A DNA stretch of 64,000 nucleotides from Aquibacillus halophilus. GTDB lineage: Bacteria; Bacillota; Bacilli; Bacillales; Amphibacillaceae. Under the pieces are notes generated by a model. The model made no database searches, was not told where the DNA came from, and saw only the letters and a program-made list of their open reading frames with translations. Of this stretch, positions 1 to 9,762 are shown piece after piece. Position 1 is the stretch's first letter. Every line of letters begins with the position of its first letter. Where the stretch lies: the NCBI RefSeq assembly GCF_009649745.1, contig NZ_WJNG01000007.1:1-64000 (forward strand). The letters run 5' to 3'. The translations under genes were made by a program, and so were the position numbers.

Positions 1-112
1 CCATCATTTTAAATGAGTAAGATCCCTCAGAGACGATGAGGTTGATAGGTTCGAGGTGGAAGCGTGGTGACACGTGTAGCTGACGAATACTAATCGATCG
101 AGGACTTAACTA
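1..112 (+). rRNA. 23S ribosomal RNA, 3' end (partial)
   Basis: The window opens inside the last helix region of 23S rRNA. The stretch ending in CGAGGACTTAAC matches the conserved 3' terminus of Bacillus 23S rRNA. The 5' part lies outside the window. About 107 bases separate it from the 5S gene, as usual in Bacillaceae rRNA operons. The exact 3' end is set by eye and could move a few bases. Confidence 0.93.
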
Positions 113-219
113 AAATGATATGAGTTTTATGAATCAAAGAGAAAAGTCGTTCGTTGAATAACTTGATGTCCCCATTGCTTATCTAGTTTTGAAGGTATAT
201 ATATCTTCATTTCTTTAGG

Positions 220-335
220 TCTAGTGACAATAGCGGAGAGGTCACACCTGTTCCCATGCCGAACACAGTAGTTAAGCTCTCCAGCGCCCATGGTAGTTGG
301 GGCTTTGCCCCTGCAAGAGTAGGACGTTGCTAGGC
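220..335 (+). rRNA. 5S ribosomal RNA
   Basis: A 116-base segment carries the invariant 5S landmarks in order: ATAGCGGAGAGGTCACACC, the CCGAACAC loop, GTTAAGCTCT, GCGCC.ATGGTAGT, and the closing AGAGTAGGACG helix. It follows the 23S end and is followed at once by a strong terminator. No tRNA genes follow, so this is the end of the rRNA operon. Confidence 0.95.
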
Positions 336-339
336 ACTA

Positions 340-378
340 AAAAAACCTTAATGAGTATAAACTCATTAAGGTTTTTTG
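340..378 (+). terminator. rRNA operon terminator
   Basis: A perfect stem AAAAACCTTAATGAGT / ACTCATTAAGGTTTTT with a 4-base loop is followed by a T-rich run. It starts five bases after the 5S end and ends the rRNA operon. Confidence 0.93.
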
Positions 379-594
379 TATTGTTTTTTTTTTCTATGCT
401 AACTAACAAGCCTTTAATAGAAGTACAAAGATACACTCATTCCCCTCACTTTTGGTATCCTAAAGTTGTCGAGACAAAAGGCAAGGGAAAGAGTGCAAAA
501 CAGCTTATCATAGAAATGTTAGGGATTAAAGGCAAGCACATAGGTATTCCAGTAACGACAAGTTATATAAAAGTTTGAAAATAGTCTTTTTTTA

Positions 595-1854
595 TTAGGA
601 CATCGATTCCCATGCAGCATTCATACCAGCAACTCTACCAGTAATCATGGCTGAGGTAATGTTATATCCGCCTGTATAACCATGAATATCTATTATTTCA
701 CCACTAAAGTACAATCCATGCATAAACTTGGACTGCATGGTATTCGGAATGATTTCTTTTGTTGCGACCCCACCACCGGTTACAAAAGCTTTTTCAATTG
801 GCTGACTACCAAAAACTTCAAATTGAAAATGTTTAAAATCAGCAATCAAACCCCTAATCTTTTCCCGGGAAATATTTGCCGTCTTTTCTTCCTTATCTAT
901 CATGTTTTTTTCTAATAGGAAGTCCAAATATCTTTCAGGAACTATACCTTTAAAAATATTCTTTACATTTTTTTTGGGGTTATTATCCATAATCTCTATA
1001 TACTCACTATATAAAGATTGTTCTTTTTTCTGAGGTAAAGCATCAATTGCCATTGTTACTTTTTTATTTCCTTTCATCATTTCCTTCACTACAAATTGGG
1101 AGCATCGTAATACAGCAGGCCCAGATACTCCAAAGTGAGTAAAAAGCATATCCATCTGATGAGTAATAATTGGTTTCTCCTTACTATTTAACACAGTTAA
1201 GCCAATGTCTCGTAATGCTAAACCTTGTAATTTCTTTTCCTTAATAAAAGATTCGTCAGATAGAAGAGGAACTTCTGTTGGGTAGAGTTCAGTTATGCTA
1301 TGTCCTGCTTTTTTTGCCCATGCATATCCGTCTCCAGTACTGCCCGTGTAAGGTACTGCTTTACCACCAACAGCAAGTACCACTGCCTTCGTCTTAATTT
1401 TTTCATCCGATCGAAGAATAATTACATGTTCCTTGTCTTCAAAATTAATTGTTTTAACTGGACAATCTGTCCTAATTGTTACATTTAGTTCCTTAAGACG
1501 GTTAATAAGAGCGTTAACCACACTTTTGGCTGAATTACTAACTGGAAACATTCTACCGTGGTCTTCTTCTTTGAGCTGTACTCCTAGTGCTTCGAAAAAA
1601 TCAATGATATCGTAATTATCAAATATAGAGAATGCACTATATAAAAAACGGCCATTTCCAGGTATATGTTTAATTACCTCTTCTTTTGGTAGCCTGTTAG
1701 TAACATTACAGCGGCCACCACCAGATATAGCTAATTTTGTTCCGAGTTTGTTTCCTTTATCTATAAGGATGGTTTTAGCGCCATTCTCAGCTGCGGCGAT
1801 AGCAGCCATTAACCCAGAAGGACCTCCACCAATCACTGTGACTTGATAAGTCAA
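595..1854 (-). CDS. ytfP: NAD(P)/FAD-dependent oxidoreductase, HI0933/YtfP family
   Basis: Flavoprotein of the HI0933/BaiN-like family. Family members bind FAD; the physiological substrate is unsettled. The N-terminus has the dinucleotide-binding motif [12 protein letters not shown], followed by [10 protein letters not shown] and, near the C-terminus, TGGGV and [15 protein letters not shown], all family hallmarks. The reading frame is open from an ATG at 1881, but AAAGGA lies between that ATG and a TTG at 1854 with nine-base spacing. The TTG places the start right at [10 protein letters not shown], as in relatives, so I prefer it (419 residues). It points towards the rRNA operon and away from murJ, as a single gene. 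Confidence 0.88.
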   Translation of the reverse strand: MTYQVTVIGGGPSGLMAAIAAAENGAKTILIDKGNKLGTKLAISGGGRCNVTNRLPKEEVIKHIPGNGRFLYSAFSIFDNYDIIDFFEALGVQLKEEDHGRMFPVSNSAKSVVNALINRLKELNVTIRTDCPVKTINFEDKEHVIILRSDEKIKTKAVVLAVGGKAVPYTGSTGDGYAWAKKAGHSITELYPTEVPLLSDESFIKEKKLQGLALRDIGLTVLNSKEKPIITHQMDMLFTHFGVSGPAVLRCSQFVVKEMMKGNKKVTMAIDALPQKKEQSLYSEYIEIMDNNPKKNVKNIFKGIVPERYLDFLLEKNMIDKEEKTANISREKIRGLIADFKHFQFEVFGSQPIEKAFVTGGGVATKEIIPNTMQSKFMHGLYFSGEIIDIHGYTGGYNITSAMITGRVAGMNAAWESMS

Positions 1855-2097
1855 ATAGTTCATTCCTTTCTTAAAATACATCTATAGACGATTAATTTAT
1901 TTTTTCCTAATAAACAAGCTATATCCAATATCATCTTATCAAACAAGTCACCAATTTAATATAAAGAGCTTCTGATTATTTAAATATGATCTTGAAATAG
2001 TCAGATATAGGGTAGATGAACAACAAAATATGATAGAAGCTCTTAGTTTGTGATAAAATGAATTCATTCGACTAATAAATTAAATGCAGGTGAAAAT

Positions 2098-3744
2098 ATG
2101 GCAACATCAACAATACTTCGGGGAACACTGCTATTAACAGCAGCAACTTTTTTATCCAAATTTTTAGGTATGATCTATGTAATACCTTTTAATGCACTGG
2201 TGGGGGATGTAGGGGGAACACTATATGGATTCGCTTATGGGCCTTATAATATTCTAATTAGCCTGTCCACAATAGGAGTTCCATTAGCAGTTTCTAAATT
2301 TGTTTCTAAATACAATTCTCTTGGTGACTATGAAACCGGGAGAAGGATGTTTAAAGCTGGCACGACATTAATGGCCGTTACAGGTGTAATTGCATTTCTA
2401 TTGCTTTTCTTTGGCGCTGAATTGTTAGCTAAGGTGTATTTGCCTAAGGATACAGATGGAATAGCTGTTTCAGATGTTGCTACTGTTATACGCATGGTAA
2501 GTTTTGCACTTATTCTTATTCCAGGAATGAGTATCGTGCGTGGTTTTTTTCAAGGGTATCAATCAATGGGACCTACTGCCGTATCTCAAGTTATCGAGCA
2601 GATAGTAAGGATCATCTTTTTACTCGTTTCAGCTCATGTTGTTGTGAATGTCTTAAATGGGACAATTACAACTGCTGTAGGGTTTGCTACATTTTCTGCA
2701 TTTATTGGCGCCATTGCTTCTTGTATTGTTCTCTTTATGTACTGGAAACGAAGAAAGCCGTATCTAGACAAACAAGTTCGCTTACAAAATAAAAGTTATG
2801 AAATACCAACTAGTGATTTATTTAAAGAATTGTTTCGCTATGCTGGACCATTTGTCCTTGTTGGGATTGCAACTCCTCTCTATCAACAAATAGATGCGTT
2901 AACTTTTGCAAGGGCTATGACAGCAATTGGCCAAACTGAAATTATCTCGACTGCTTTTTCCAATATTAATCTTTATGGTCACAAGTTAGTTATCATTCCT
3001 GTTACATTAGCTACTGGATTATCATTAGCCATTATACCAGCGTTAACTAAATCATTTGTTCAAAAAGATAAAACACTGATGTTTAACCAGATTAATCAAT
3101 CGCTTCAAATTGTTATGTTATTAATTGTCCCAGCTGTTGTGGGAATGGCGATTCTTTCTTTTGAATCATGGGGTACGTTCTATGGCGTTAAAGAACAAAC
3201 TATTATACTTAATGGAACTCTCCTAAGATGGTATGCGCCTGTAGCATTGTTTTTTGGACTATTCACAGTGACTTCAGCTATATTGCAAGGAATCAATCAA
3301 CAGAGGTTCGCAGTGATCAGCTTGACTGCTGGATTACTAGTGAAAGGAATTTTGAATATACCTTTTATTCATCTATTCGGAGCAAAAGGGGCTATTATAG
3401 CTACAATGCTATCGGTATTTACGGCAGTTATCCTTAATTTATTTAAGATTAAAAAATCCATAGAATTTGATTTCAATCAATTAATAAAACGAACGATGTT
3501 AATTACTATATTTACGATTATCATGGGAGTTTTAGTCTGGCTTACCAAAACAGTCCTAAGTTTTTATATCACTTACGAAGATGGGCGACTACTTGCCGCA
3601 TTGATCCTAGTTGTTTGCGTCTTAGTTGGTGGAGGAACCTATTTATGGTTAAGCTACCAGTCTACTCTGTTAGAAAGAATACTTGGTAATCGTGTCAGGA
3701 TCATTGATAAATTTTTAAATAAACTAACATTTAGGAGGAAATAA
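2098..3744 (+). CDS. murJ: Lipid II flippase MurJ / YtgP (MOP superfamily)
   Basis: Polytopic membrane protein of 548 residues in the polysaccharide/MOP exporter superfamily. It resembles B. subtilis YtgP, which moves the peptidoglycan precursor lipid II across the membrane. Hydrophobic segments run through nearly the whole length (about 14). The first helix carries the family-typical GTLLLTAATFLSKFLGMIYVIP-type opening (residues 9-30), and GFFQGYQSMGPTAVSQVIEQIVR-like sequence appears near residues 150-172. The ATG has GCAGGTG upstream. The pseudouridine synthase gene follows with no gap. The related SpoVB (sporulation) is the main alternative name, but the pairing with an RsuA-type gene favours YtgP/MurJ. 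Confidence 0.88.
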   Translation: MATSTILRGTLLLTAATFLSKFLGMIYVIPFNALVGDVGGTLYGFAYGPYNILISLSTIGVPLAVSKFVSKYNSLGDYETGRRMFKAGTTLMAVTGVIAFLLLFFGAELLAKVYLPKDTDGIAVSDVATVIRMVSFALILIPGMSIVRGFFQGYQSMGPTAVSQVIEQIVRIIFLLVSAHVVVNVLNGTITTAVGFATFSAFIGAIASCIVLFMYWKRRKPYLDKQVRLQNKSYEIPTSDLFKELFRYAGPFVLVGIATPLYQQIDALTFARAMTAIGQTEIISTAFSNINLYGHKLVIIPVTLATGLSLAIIPALTKSFVQKDKTLMFNQINQSLQIVMLLIVPAVVGMAILSFESWGTFYGVKEQTIILNGTLLRWYAPVALFFGLFTVTSAILQGINQQRFAVISLTAGLLVKGILNIPFIHLFGAKGAIIATMLSVFTAVILNLFKIKKSIEFDFNQLIKRTMLITIFTIIMGVLVWLTKTVLSFYITYEDGRLLAALILVVCVLVGGGTYLWLSYQSTLLERILGNRVRIIDKFLNKLTFRRK

Positions 3745-4455
3745 ATGAGAATAGATAAGCTGCTCTCTAATATGGGATATGGTAGCCGGAAAGAAGTTAA
3801 AAGTTTACTTAAAAAAGGGTCTGTACTTAAGAATGATGAGGCCATTAAAAATAGTCAATCACACGTTGATCCTAATGAAGATATCATAAAAGTCTATGGA
3901 GAGATTGTTGAATATAAAGAATTTATTTATTTGATGATGAATAAGCCTCCTGGTTACATTTCAGCAACCGAGGATGCAAGAGAATCAACAGTCATAGACT
4001 TATTAGAACCAGAGGATATCATCTTTGAACCATTCCCGGTCGGAAGGTTAGATAAAGATACTGAGGGCTTATTGTTGCTAACAAATGATGGTAAACTGGC
4101 TCACCAGCTTTTATCACCTAAAAAAAAGGTTGGAAAAACTTATTATGCTAAAATAGATGGACGGGTTACTGAAGATGATATTATAACATTTAATCAAGGA
4201 GTAGCCCTCGATGATGGTTATGTAACGAAACCTGCTGATTTAAAGATATTAACTAGAGGTGAAATATCAGAAATTGAAGTGACAATTATCGAAGGTAAAT
4301 TCCATCAAGTGAAAAGAATGTTTCAAGCAGTTGAAAAAGAAGTAATCTATTTAAAACGTTTATCAATGGGGAATTTAACTCTTGATCCAGAATTACAGTT
4401 AGGGGAGTATCGTGAACTCTCAGATCAGGAATATAGGTCACTTAAAGAAAAATAA
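3745..4455 (+). CDS. ytzG: rRNA pseudouridine synthase, RsuA family
   Basis: A 236-residue protein with an N-terminal S4 RNA-binding domain (MRIDKLLSNMGYGSRKEVKSLL, split as residues 1-20 and on) and a pseudouridine synthase core. The catalytic motif GRLDKDTEGLLLLTNDG, containing the nucleophilic Asp, lies near residues 101-117. Family members isomerise a uridine in 16S rRNA. The RBS AGGAGG lies inside the last codons of murJ and the start directly follows the murJ stop, so the two genes are co-transcribed. A terminator shared with the convergent regulator follows. Confidence 0.9.
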   Translation: MRIDKLLSNMGYGSRKEVKSLLKKGSVLKNDEAIKNSQSHVDPNEDIIKVYGEIVEYKEFIYLMMNKPPGYISATEDARESTVIDLLEPEDIIFEPFPVGRLDKDTEGLLLLTNDGKLAHQLLSPKKKVGKTYYAKIDGRVTEDDIITFNQGVALDDGYVTKPADLKILTRGEISEIEVTIIEGKFHQVKRMFQAVEKEVIYLKRLSMGNLTLDPELQLGEYRELSDQEYRSLKEK

Positions 4456-4473
4456 ATAAAATAGAACAAAAAA

Positions 4474-4503
4474 AGGCTGACAATTGGGGAGTCAGCCCTT
4501 TCT
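4474..4503. terminator. Bidirectional terminator between ytzG and ytzE
   Basis: Stem GGCTGAC / GTCAGCC with an A-run on the left and a T-rich run on the right. It can end both convergent transcripts; read on the minus strand it is followed by seven T. Confidence 0.85.
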
Positions 4504-4517
4504 TTCTATCATTGCAT

Positions 4518-4736
4518 TTATGAAATTTTGACTTTCTTTTTAGTGATTCTCCATCTCCCCCGATTTGGACTCACTACAAGACCATTATGTTCAAGGACAT
4601 TTAAATCCCGTTGAACCGTGCGATCAGTAATACCAAATTCTTCAGCTAGTTCCGTCGTTGAGACTGTACCGTTTTCTCTAATATAAAGATATACAGCCTT
4701 TACTCGAGTAAGCATACGGGTTGTTGATTGATTCAA
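4518..4736 (-). CDS. ytzE: Small DeoR-type helix-turn-helix regulator (YtzE-like)
   Basis: A 72-residue protein consisting only of a DeoR-type winged helix: TELAEEFGITDRTVQRDLNVL is the helix-turn-helix (split around residues 28-48), followed by a wing, VVSPNRGRWRI. It lacks the C-terminal sugar-phosphate sensor domain of full DeoR regulators, as in B. subtilis YtzE, so an effector cannot be inferred. It is transcribed divergently from the K+ channel gene 147 bases away and converges with ytzG. Confidence 0.82.
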   Translation of the reverse strand: MNQSTTRMLTRVKAVYLYIRENGTVSTTELAEEFGITDRTVQRDLNVLEHNGLVVSPNRGRWRITKKKVKIS

Positions 4737-4883
4737 AAAACCACTCCTTAATGTTCAGTTCATTAGACATGTGGTGGATGTGAATCTAGAAGTTAACTCA
4801 ATTTTACACCCTTTCACTTTAAAATGCCAGATTTTGATCTAATTTACCAGACAATTCTTTAAATTCTAACAAGGAGGAGAAAT

Positions 4884-5900
4884 ATGTTTTTAATTAAAAG
4901 ACTAATGTTAAAGGTAACAAAGATACCAAACAGTTTACTTTTTTTTACTAGTGTTTTATTAATAATCATTTCGTCCATATTAGTCGTCGAAGTTGAAAAA
5001 GAAACATTCCCATCTTACTTCGATGGTTTTTGGTGGGTAATGACTACCGTTACTACAGTTGGTTATGGAGATTATTTCCCTATTTCTGTTGGCGGAAGGC
5101 TTATTGCATTATTCCTATACATATTCGGTATTGGTCTTATTGGTGTCGTTATTGGAAAAATAATAGATGGATTAGCTAGTTTTCGTAAAAAAAGACTGGA
5201 AGGTGATATTGTGTTTGAAGAAAATAATCATTATATTATAATTGGATGGTCGCAAAAGGCCAAATTCGCTATAAAAGAAATGGTAGATACAAATCCAAAG
5301 ATAGACATCGTGATCATTGACGACCTTGAAAAAGCACCGATGTTAGATAATAACATTCATTATATTAAAGGAAATGCGTCTGAACAGGAGACTCTTTTAA
5401 AAGCTAACATAAAAGGAGCTAAGGCAGTTCTAGTTTTTTCAGATGATCAAATTAATAATGATCAGCTGTCGGATGGGAAAACTCTTTTAATTGCATCTGC
5501 TATAGAATCCATTGCTCCAAATGTCCATACGATAGTTGAAGTAATGGAGGAACATCACATTAAGAATTTTGAATATATGAAAGTGGATGAGTTCATTATT
5601 TCTAATGAAACAATTTCATCGTTATTCGTGAGATCCGCCTTCAGAAAAGGTATATCTAATGTTTATAACCAGTTACTAAGAAGGTCACATGGTGATGACT
5701 TGTATTACATCAAAAGATCTGCGAGTTGGTTAACGTATCGGGATGCATTTAATGAATTAATTGAAGAGGGAGCCACGTTGATTTCGGATAGAGATAATCT
5801 TAGTATAAACCGAATGCTTGATGAAAAATTACCCGAAAATGCTGAATTATATGCTATTTGTGATAAAGAGACATATCAAAGGTTAAATAACAAATGGTAA
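4884..5900 (+). CDS. Two-helix potassium channel with RCK (TrkA-N) domain
   Basis: A 338-residue MthK/YugO-type channel. TM1 is about residues 17-38 (NSLLFFTSVLLIIISSILVV), the pore helix and selectivity filter TTVGYGDYFP lie near 58-67, and TM2 at about 72-94. A cytosolic Rossmann-like RCK domain begins near residue 113 (HYIIIGWSQKAKFA; the usual GxGxxG is degenerate here) and covers the rest. Family members pass K+ and are gated by ligands such as Ca2+ or nucleotides; the ligand here is unknown. The RBS is AAGGAGGAG. It stands alone between ytzE and thpR. Confidence 0.88.
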   Translation: MFLIKRLMLKVTKIPNSLLFFTSVLLIIISSILVVEVEKETFPSYFDGFWWVMTTVTTVGYGDYFPISVGGRLIALFLYIFGIGLIGVVIGKIIDGLASFRKKRLEGDIVFEENNHYIIIGWSQKAKFAIKEMVDTNPKIDIVIIDDLEKAPMLDNNIHYIKGNASEQETLLKANIKGAKAVLVFSDDQINNDQLSDGKTLLIASAIESIAPNVHTIVEVMEEHHIKNFEYMKVDEFIISNETISSLFVRSAFRKGISNVYNQLLRRSHGDDLYYIKRSASWLTYRDAFNELIEEGATLISDRDNLSINRMLDEKLPENAELYAICDKETYQRLNNKW

Positions 5901-5959
5901 TTCATAAACTGCGTTTTCAGGTGCAAGTTATCAGTATCTGATATCTAGGAGGTTAGTTT

Positions 5960-6523
5960 ATGACGCAATCTGCTCATTACTTCGTTGCTGTTCCTGTAAA
6001 CGATTTTATACAACAATGGTTGGAAGATTGGCAAATACAGTTAAATAAGGATAGCAATGTATCTTATAAGAATTGGACACACCCTAATGATTTACATATT
6101 ACATTAAAGTTCTTAGGTCCGGTACCTGAGGATAAAGTGGAAAATCTAACTGTCAAGTTGGATCAAATTTCAATTAAATCTTTCAATCTTACCATTGGAC
6201 AGTTAGAAACGTTTGGAAATCCAAATAAACCAAGAGTTTTGTTTGCAGGAGTAAAGAAAACTCAACCATTGCAACATTTGTTTGAAAAGGTTGAAGAGAC
6301 GTGTGCACAGTTAGGATTCCAAAAAGAATCTAGAGGTTATCGGCCACATGTAACGCTTGCAAAGAAATGGAGCGGAGGCGTTTTGTCAGATACTACTCTA
6401 ATGGATATCCAATCTACTTTTGTGGAAACAAAGGAATTTTATGTTAATCACTTTGTTGTTTATCGTATCAACCCTAATAAATCACCTAAGTATGAAGTGA
6501 TAAAAGTTCTAGAGCTAACCTAA
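5960..6523 (+). CDS. thpR: RNA 2',3'-cyclic phosphodiesterase (ThpR/YtlP, 2H family)
   Basis: A 187-residue 2H phosphoesterase. Both signature histidine motifs are present: HITLKFLG (about residue 48) and HVTLAKKW (about residue 132), which form the active site opening 2',3'-cyclic phosphate ends of RNA. The RBS is CTAGGAGG. It begins a tight run thpR-ytlQ-ytlR with gaps of 13 and 30 bases, the same order as B. subtilis ytlP-ytlQ-ytlR, so it is probably the first gene of an operon. Confidence 0.9.
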   Translation: MTQSAHYFVAVPVNDFIQQWLEDWQIQLNKDSNVSYKNWTHPNDLHITLKFLGPVPEDKVENLTVKLDQISIKSFNLTIGQLETFGNPNKPRVLFAGVKKTQPLQHLFEKVEETCAQLGFQKESRGYRPHVTLAKKWSGGVLSDTTLMDIQSTFVETKEFYVNHFVVYRINPNKSPKYEVIKVLELT

Positions 6524-6536
6524 ATGAGGTGGGAAA

Positions 6537-7445
6537 GTGGCACAACTAATCAAAATTCAAGACTACATTTCCCGTTATCAAAGGGAAATTTTTCATTACC
6601 CAGGACAATTTATTCGATTGAAAAAAGACAATTGGAATAAACTTCTGAATTCTTGGGAGTTGGAAATCGAAGAGCAAGATAGTTTGTCATCTTCAGAGGA
6701 GGAAGAAAGTAATTTTTCAATGTGGAAAAGTTTCTTTAAAAAAAGAGAGAAAATTGAAGAAGATGACAATGAATGGGATAACAACGAAATTCCTACGAAC
6801 AAAACAGCCTTAATACAGTATTTTCTGGATTCGCTAATTCCATTCCAACTTAATTGGGCCTCGACAACCGTTAGTGAAATGTCTTTTCTGGATAAGGAAT
6901 TTCATAGTGATTATACGTTAAAATATTTTTTACAACGGTTCCCAGATACCTATTTACTTCTTTATAACCCGATTTTCAATCTTAAAAACACAACCTTAGA
7001 AACTGATCTAATTTTAATTAGTCCACTTGGCATTGAGATTATTCGATTAGTAGAATATCAATCTAGTATTACTATTGTTGCTGGTGATGATCGTACATGG
7101 TTTCTAGAAGAAAATAATATCCGGAGCCGGATAATTAGTCCAATGATATCCTTAAAGCGCACGGAGAAGGTTGTTAAGAGTATTTTAAGCAAGTATGAGA
7201 TAAACTTTCCGATAAAAAAGACAATTTTATCTAGAAACAATTTGATAGAGTACAATACGGAACCTTTCAATACTCAATATATAGGTAGCGATCAACATGA
7301 GAAATGGTTAACTGATAAGAGAAATTTTGTATCTCCATTAAAGCATCTACAATTAAAAGTATGTGACTGTTTATTAAAGCATTGCTATACAACATCGGTT
7401 AGACGCCCTGAATGGGATGAAGATAAAGATGTCTATCAGTTCTAA
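6537..7445 (+). CDS. ytlQ: Conserved protein of unknown function, YtlQ-like
   Basis: A 302-residue protein of no function I recognise. It has no signal peptide or membrane segment. An acidic Ser/Glu/Asp-rich stretch covers about residues 43-85, followed by a better-conserved looking alpha/beta part (KYFLQRFPDTYLLLYNP and LISPLGIEIIRLVEY). The latter resembles the core of nuclease-related (NERD-like) proteins, but only loosely. It starts at GTG with GAGGTGGG six bases upstream. Its place between thpR and ytlR matches B. subtilis ytlQ, which is the basis of the name. Confidence 0.7.
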   Translation: MAQLIKIQDYISRYQREIFHYPGQFIRLKKDNWNKLLNSWELEIEEQDSLSSSEEEESNFSMWKSFFKKREKIEEDDNEWDNNEIPTNKTALIQYFLDSLIPFQLNWASTTVSEMSFLDKEFHSDYTLKYFLQRFPDTYLLLYNPIFNLKNTTLETDLILISPLGIEIIRLVEYQSSITIVAGDDRTWFLEENNIRSRIISPMISLKRTEKVVKSILSKYEINFPIKKTILSRNNLIEYNTEPFNTQYIGSDQHEKWLTDKRNFVSPLKHLQLKVCDCLLKHCYTTSVRRPEWDEDKDVYQF

Positions 7446-7475
7446 ACTAAACTAGTAGAAAATAGGAGCAAAGAT

Positions 7476-8435
7476 ATGTATATTTTTATTGTGAATCCGA
7501 TAGCGGGGAAGGGTCAGGGATTAAAGATACTTAACAAGTTGAAAAAGAATATTCTTTTCAAACAGATACCATCACGTTGCTTTATAACTGACTATCCAGG
7601 TCATGCTGAACTTTTGGCAAGACAAGCGGTCAAGATGTATCCAACACAAATTAAATCCCTTATTGTCATTGGTGGGGATGGCACGTTTTATGAGGTCTTA
7701 AATGGAACTAGTAGTCATAGATCGGTTCCTTTATCCTTTATTCCTGCTGGATCTGGTAATGACTTTGCTAGGGGATATAGGATTAAAGGTAATCCATCTA
7801 AAATACTAAAAAGAATTATTGAAGGTAATTCTACCTTGTGTTGGCCTGGTAGTTTTACTATAAACGAGAGACAGTCACAGCCACCAAAATTGTTCGCCAA
7901 TAGTATTGGGTTTGGTTTTGATGCACAAATTGTAAAGACAGCTAACCAGTCAAAATATAAGGGCTGGCTAAACAAATGGAATTTAGGAACTTTAACATAT
8001 GTGATTGCATTAATAGACGTATTAAGGAAGTTTAAACCAAAAACAATTGAGCTCGTAATAGATGGTCAGAAGAGAAAACTAGAAAATGTATGGATGGTTA
8101 CCATATCTAATCACTCCTATTATGGTGGTGGAATGAAAATTATCCCAAATACAAAAATTCAGCCAAGAGTCTTTCCTATGCTTATCATAAAAAATATTTC
8201 CCATTGGAAGGTTTTGGCTTTGTTTGTGACAGTTTTTTGGGGAGGACATATTAGGTTTAAAGAGGTATCAATCGAATATATTTCTTCCCTGCAAATTTCT
8301 TCGGATTCCCTGATAGATTACCAGGTTGATGGACAATATGGAACTTGTTATTCATGTAAAATCATGAAACAAAGTACCACTAGGGAAATAAATGGAACTA
8401 TGTCCGAAAATAATCTTCTTGAAATTACCTCCTAG
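7476..8435 (+). CDS. ytlR: Diacylglycerol/lipid kinase family protein YtlR
   Basis: A 319-residue member of the diacylglycerol kinase catalytic family. The nucleotide-binding signatures are VNPIAGKGQG at the N-terminus, VIGGDGTFYEVLNG (about residues 64-77) and PAGSGNDFARG (about 91-101). Family members phosphorylate a lipid head group with ATP. The substrate is not evident from sequence, and it is distinct from DgkB, the main diacylglycerol kinase of the group. It is the last gene of the thpR-ytlQ-ytlR run. Confidence 0.85.
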   Translation: MYIFIVNPIAGKGQGLKILNKLKKNILFKQIPSRCFITDYPGHAELLARQAVKMYPTQIKSLIVIGGDGTFYEVLNGTSSHRSVPLSFIPAGSGNDFARGYRIKGNPSKILKRIIEGNSTLCWPGSFTINERQSQPPKLFANSIGFGFDAQIVKTANQSKYKGWLNKWNLGTLTYVIALIDVLRKFKPKTIELVIDGQKRKLENVWMVTISNHSYYGGGMKIIPNTKIQPRVFPMLIIKNISHWKVLALFVTVFWGGHIRFKEVSIEYISSLQISSDSLIDYQVDGQYGTCYSCKIMKQSTTREINGTMSENNLLEITS

Positions 8436-8559
8436 TTTGGGTTAATCTTTTATAAGGGTAACTCCTAGAATTGCTTTTAAAGCGTAATTAAATAACAAAT
8501 CTTGGTCGCAATAAATACAGAAGATCGATATCAACTTTAGTAGATTTGAGGAATTAAAG

Positions 8560-9366
8560 GTGAATAGCTTTAAACATATATTTGGAAAAGATTGGACAAT
8601 AATACCTGCGGGCGGATCAACCGGAGAGGCGTACTTTGCTAAAAACAATGAAAAGAGCCTCTTTTTGAAACGAAACTCCTCCCCCTTTCTAGCAGTTTTA
8701 TCTGCTGAGGGAATTGTTCCTAAATTAGTGTGGACAAAACGAATGGAAAATGGCGATGTTATTACGGCACAGGAGTGGTTAGAAGGCCGTGAACTTACAC
8801 CTGAGGAAATGCAACATCCTAAAGTTGCCAAATTACTGAGTAAAATTCATCATTCGACAGAATTACTGGACATGTTGATGAGAATAGAAAAAACGCCGAT
8901 GGAACCTAAAGACATCCTTTTAGATTTAAGAAAAGATATTAAACAAAACCTAGAACTTGATTCCCAAATAGACATCCATCGTGCTTTAAAGTATTTAGAA
9001 GAAATGTTACCTCATATCAAATCTAACACACAAGTTGTATGTCATTGTGATATGAATCATAACAACTGGCTTCTTTCAGGTGATGGACAATTATATTTAA
9101 TTGATTGGGACAATGCAAGAGTTGGTGACCCAGCAATGGATATCGGAACAATTCTTCAATGGTATATCCCCGAAGCTGATTGGGACTATTGGTTAGAAAG
9201 CTATGGAATAGAAAAAGATCTTCATTTAATCGACCGTATGTATTGGTATTTAATGACAGAAGCGATATCCTACATTATTTGGCACAGCAAAAGGTCAGAA
9301 GACAAGGAGGCCGCTCAACGATTGAAAGAATTAAAGCGGCTAGTCCAAAAGGTTACTGTGTGCTAG
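8560..9366 (+). CDS. ytmP: Aminoglycoside/choline-kinase-like phosphotransferase YtmP
   Basis: A 268-residue APH-fold kinase. The glycine-containing N-terminal loop is PAGGSTGEAYFA. The catalytic loop CHCDMNHNNWLL (HxDxxxxN) is near residue 166, and the metal-binding LIDWDNARVGDPAMDI is near 182-197. The substrate is unknown; choline-kinase and fructosamine-kinase relatives share this fold. It starts at GTG with GAGGA seven bases upstream. Its 3' end overlaps the convergent ytzH by 14 bases. ytmP, ytzH and trmB cluster in B. subtilis as well. Confidence 0.85.
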   Translation: MNSFKHIFGKDWTIIPAGGSTGEAYFAKNNEKSLFLKRNSSPFLAVLSAEGIVPKLVWTKRMENGDVITAQEWLEGRELTPEEMQHPKVAKLLSKIHHSTELLDMLMRIEKTPMEPKDILLDLRKDIKQNLELDSQIDIHRALKYLEEMLPHIKSNTQVVCHCDMNHNNWLLSGDGQLYLIDWDNARVGDPAMDIGTILQWYIPEADWDYWLESYGIEKDLHLIDRMYWYLMTEAISYIIWHSKRSEDKEAAQRLKELKRLVQKVTVC

Positions 9367-9640
9367 TATTTTCAATGATACTTACCCAATTTTTAAGGTT
9401 TTCTTGATTAGTTGTAATATGTTCATCGAGGTTTTGGACTAATTCCCCTTGTCTACCATAATTATAAATTTCTGGTAATAACTGCAATAGTTCCTGATTA
9501 TCAATTGTTTCCTTAACCATCATTGACTGTACGATTCGTTTAATTTGTTGACATTCTGCCACACTTCCGCAGCAATCTTCTGATTGTTCACCTAAAATAT
9601 CCTGTAAAAGTACCATTTGATCATAAATATTTAATGACAT
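9353..9640 (-). CDS. ytzH: YtzH-like protein
   Basis: A 95-residue, acidic, probably helical protein matching the YtzH family by its N-terminal YDQMVLLQDILGEQ and the Cys-containing DCCGSVAECQQI segment (residues 22-33). The function is unknown. There is no signal or membrane segment. It converges with ytmP, sharing 14 bases at the 3' ends, and a GGTGGG RBS precedes the ATG. No separate terminator is possible because of the overlap. Confidence 0.8.
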   Translation of the reverse strand: MSLNIYDQMVLLQDILGEQSEDCCGSVAECQQIKRIVQSMMVKETIDNQELLQLLPEIYNYGRQGELVQNLDEHITTNQENLKNWVSIIENTSTQ

Positions 9641-9690
9641 AGAGCACCCACCTTTATTAGTATATTTCTCAAAAAATAATAAAACTATAC

Positions 9691-9726
9691 AAAAAAGACT
9701 GCGTTAAAATTAACGCAGTCTTTTTT
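9691..9726. terminator. Hairpin terminator upstream of ytzH
   Basis: Perfect stem AAAAAAGACTGCGTTAA / TTAACGCAGTCTTTTTT. On the minus strand it ends transcription of the small membrane-protein gene at 9763-9924 before ytzH. The symmetrical A and T runs make it bidirectional. Confidence 0.88.
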
Positions 9727-9762
9727 GTAATTATGTTTAGATTTCATGTTGAGATCTTATTT

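Noticed and set aside
297-578. Open frame of 93 codons beginning in 5S rRNA, with a possible 60-residue product from about 396
   Set aside because: The first part is rRNA and terminator. The later ATG has no RBS and the product resembles no family I know. It might be a gene remnant, but this cannot be supported.
8442-8831. Minus-strand open frame overlapping the start of ytmP
   Set aside because: It lies mostly opposite a clear kinase gene, with no RBS and unusual composition; a shadow frame.
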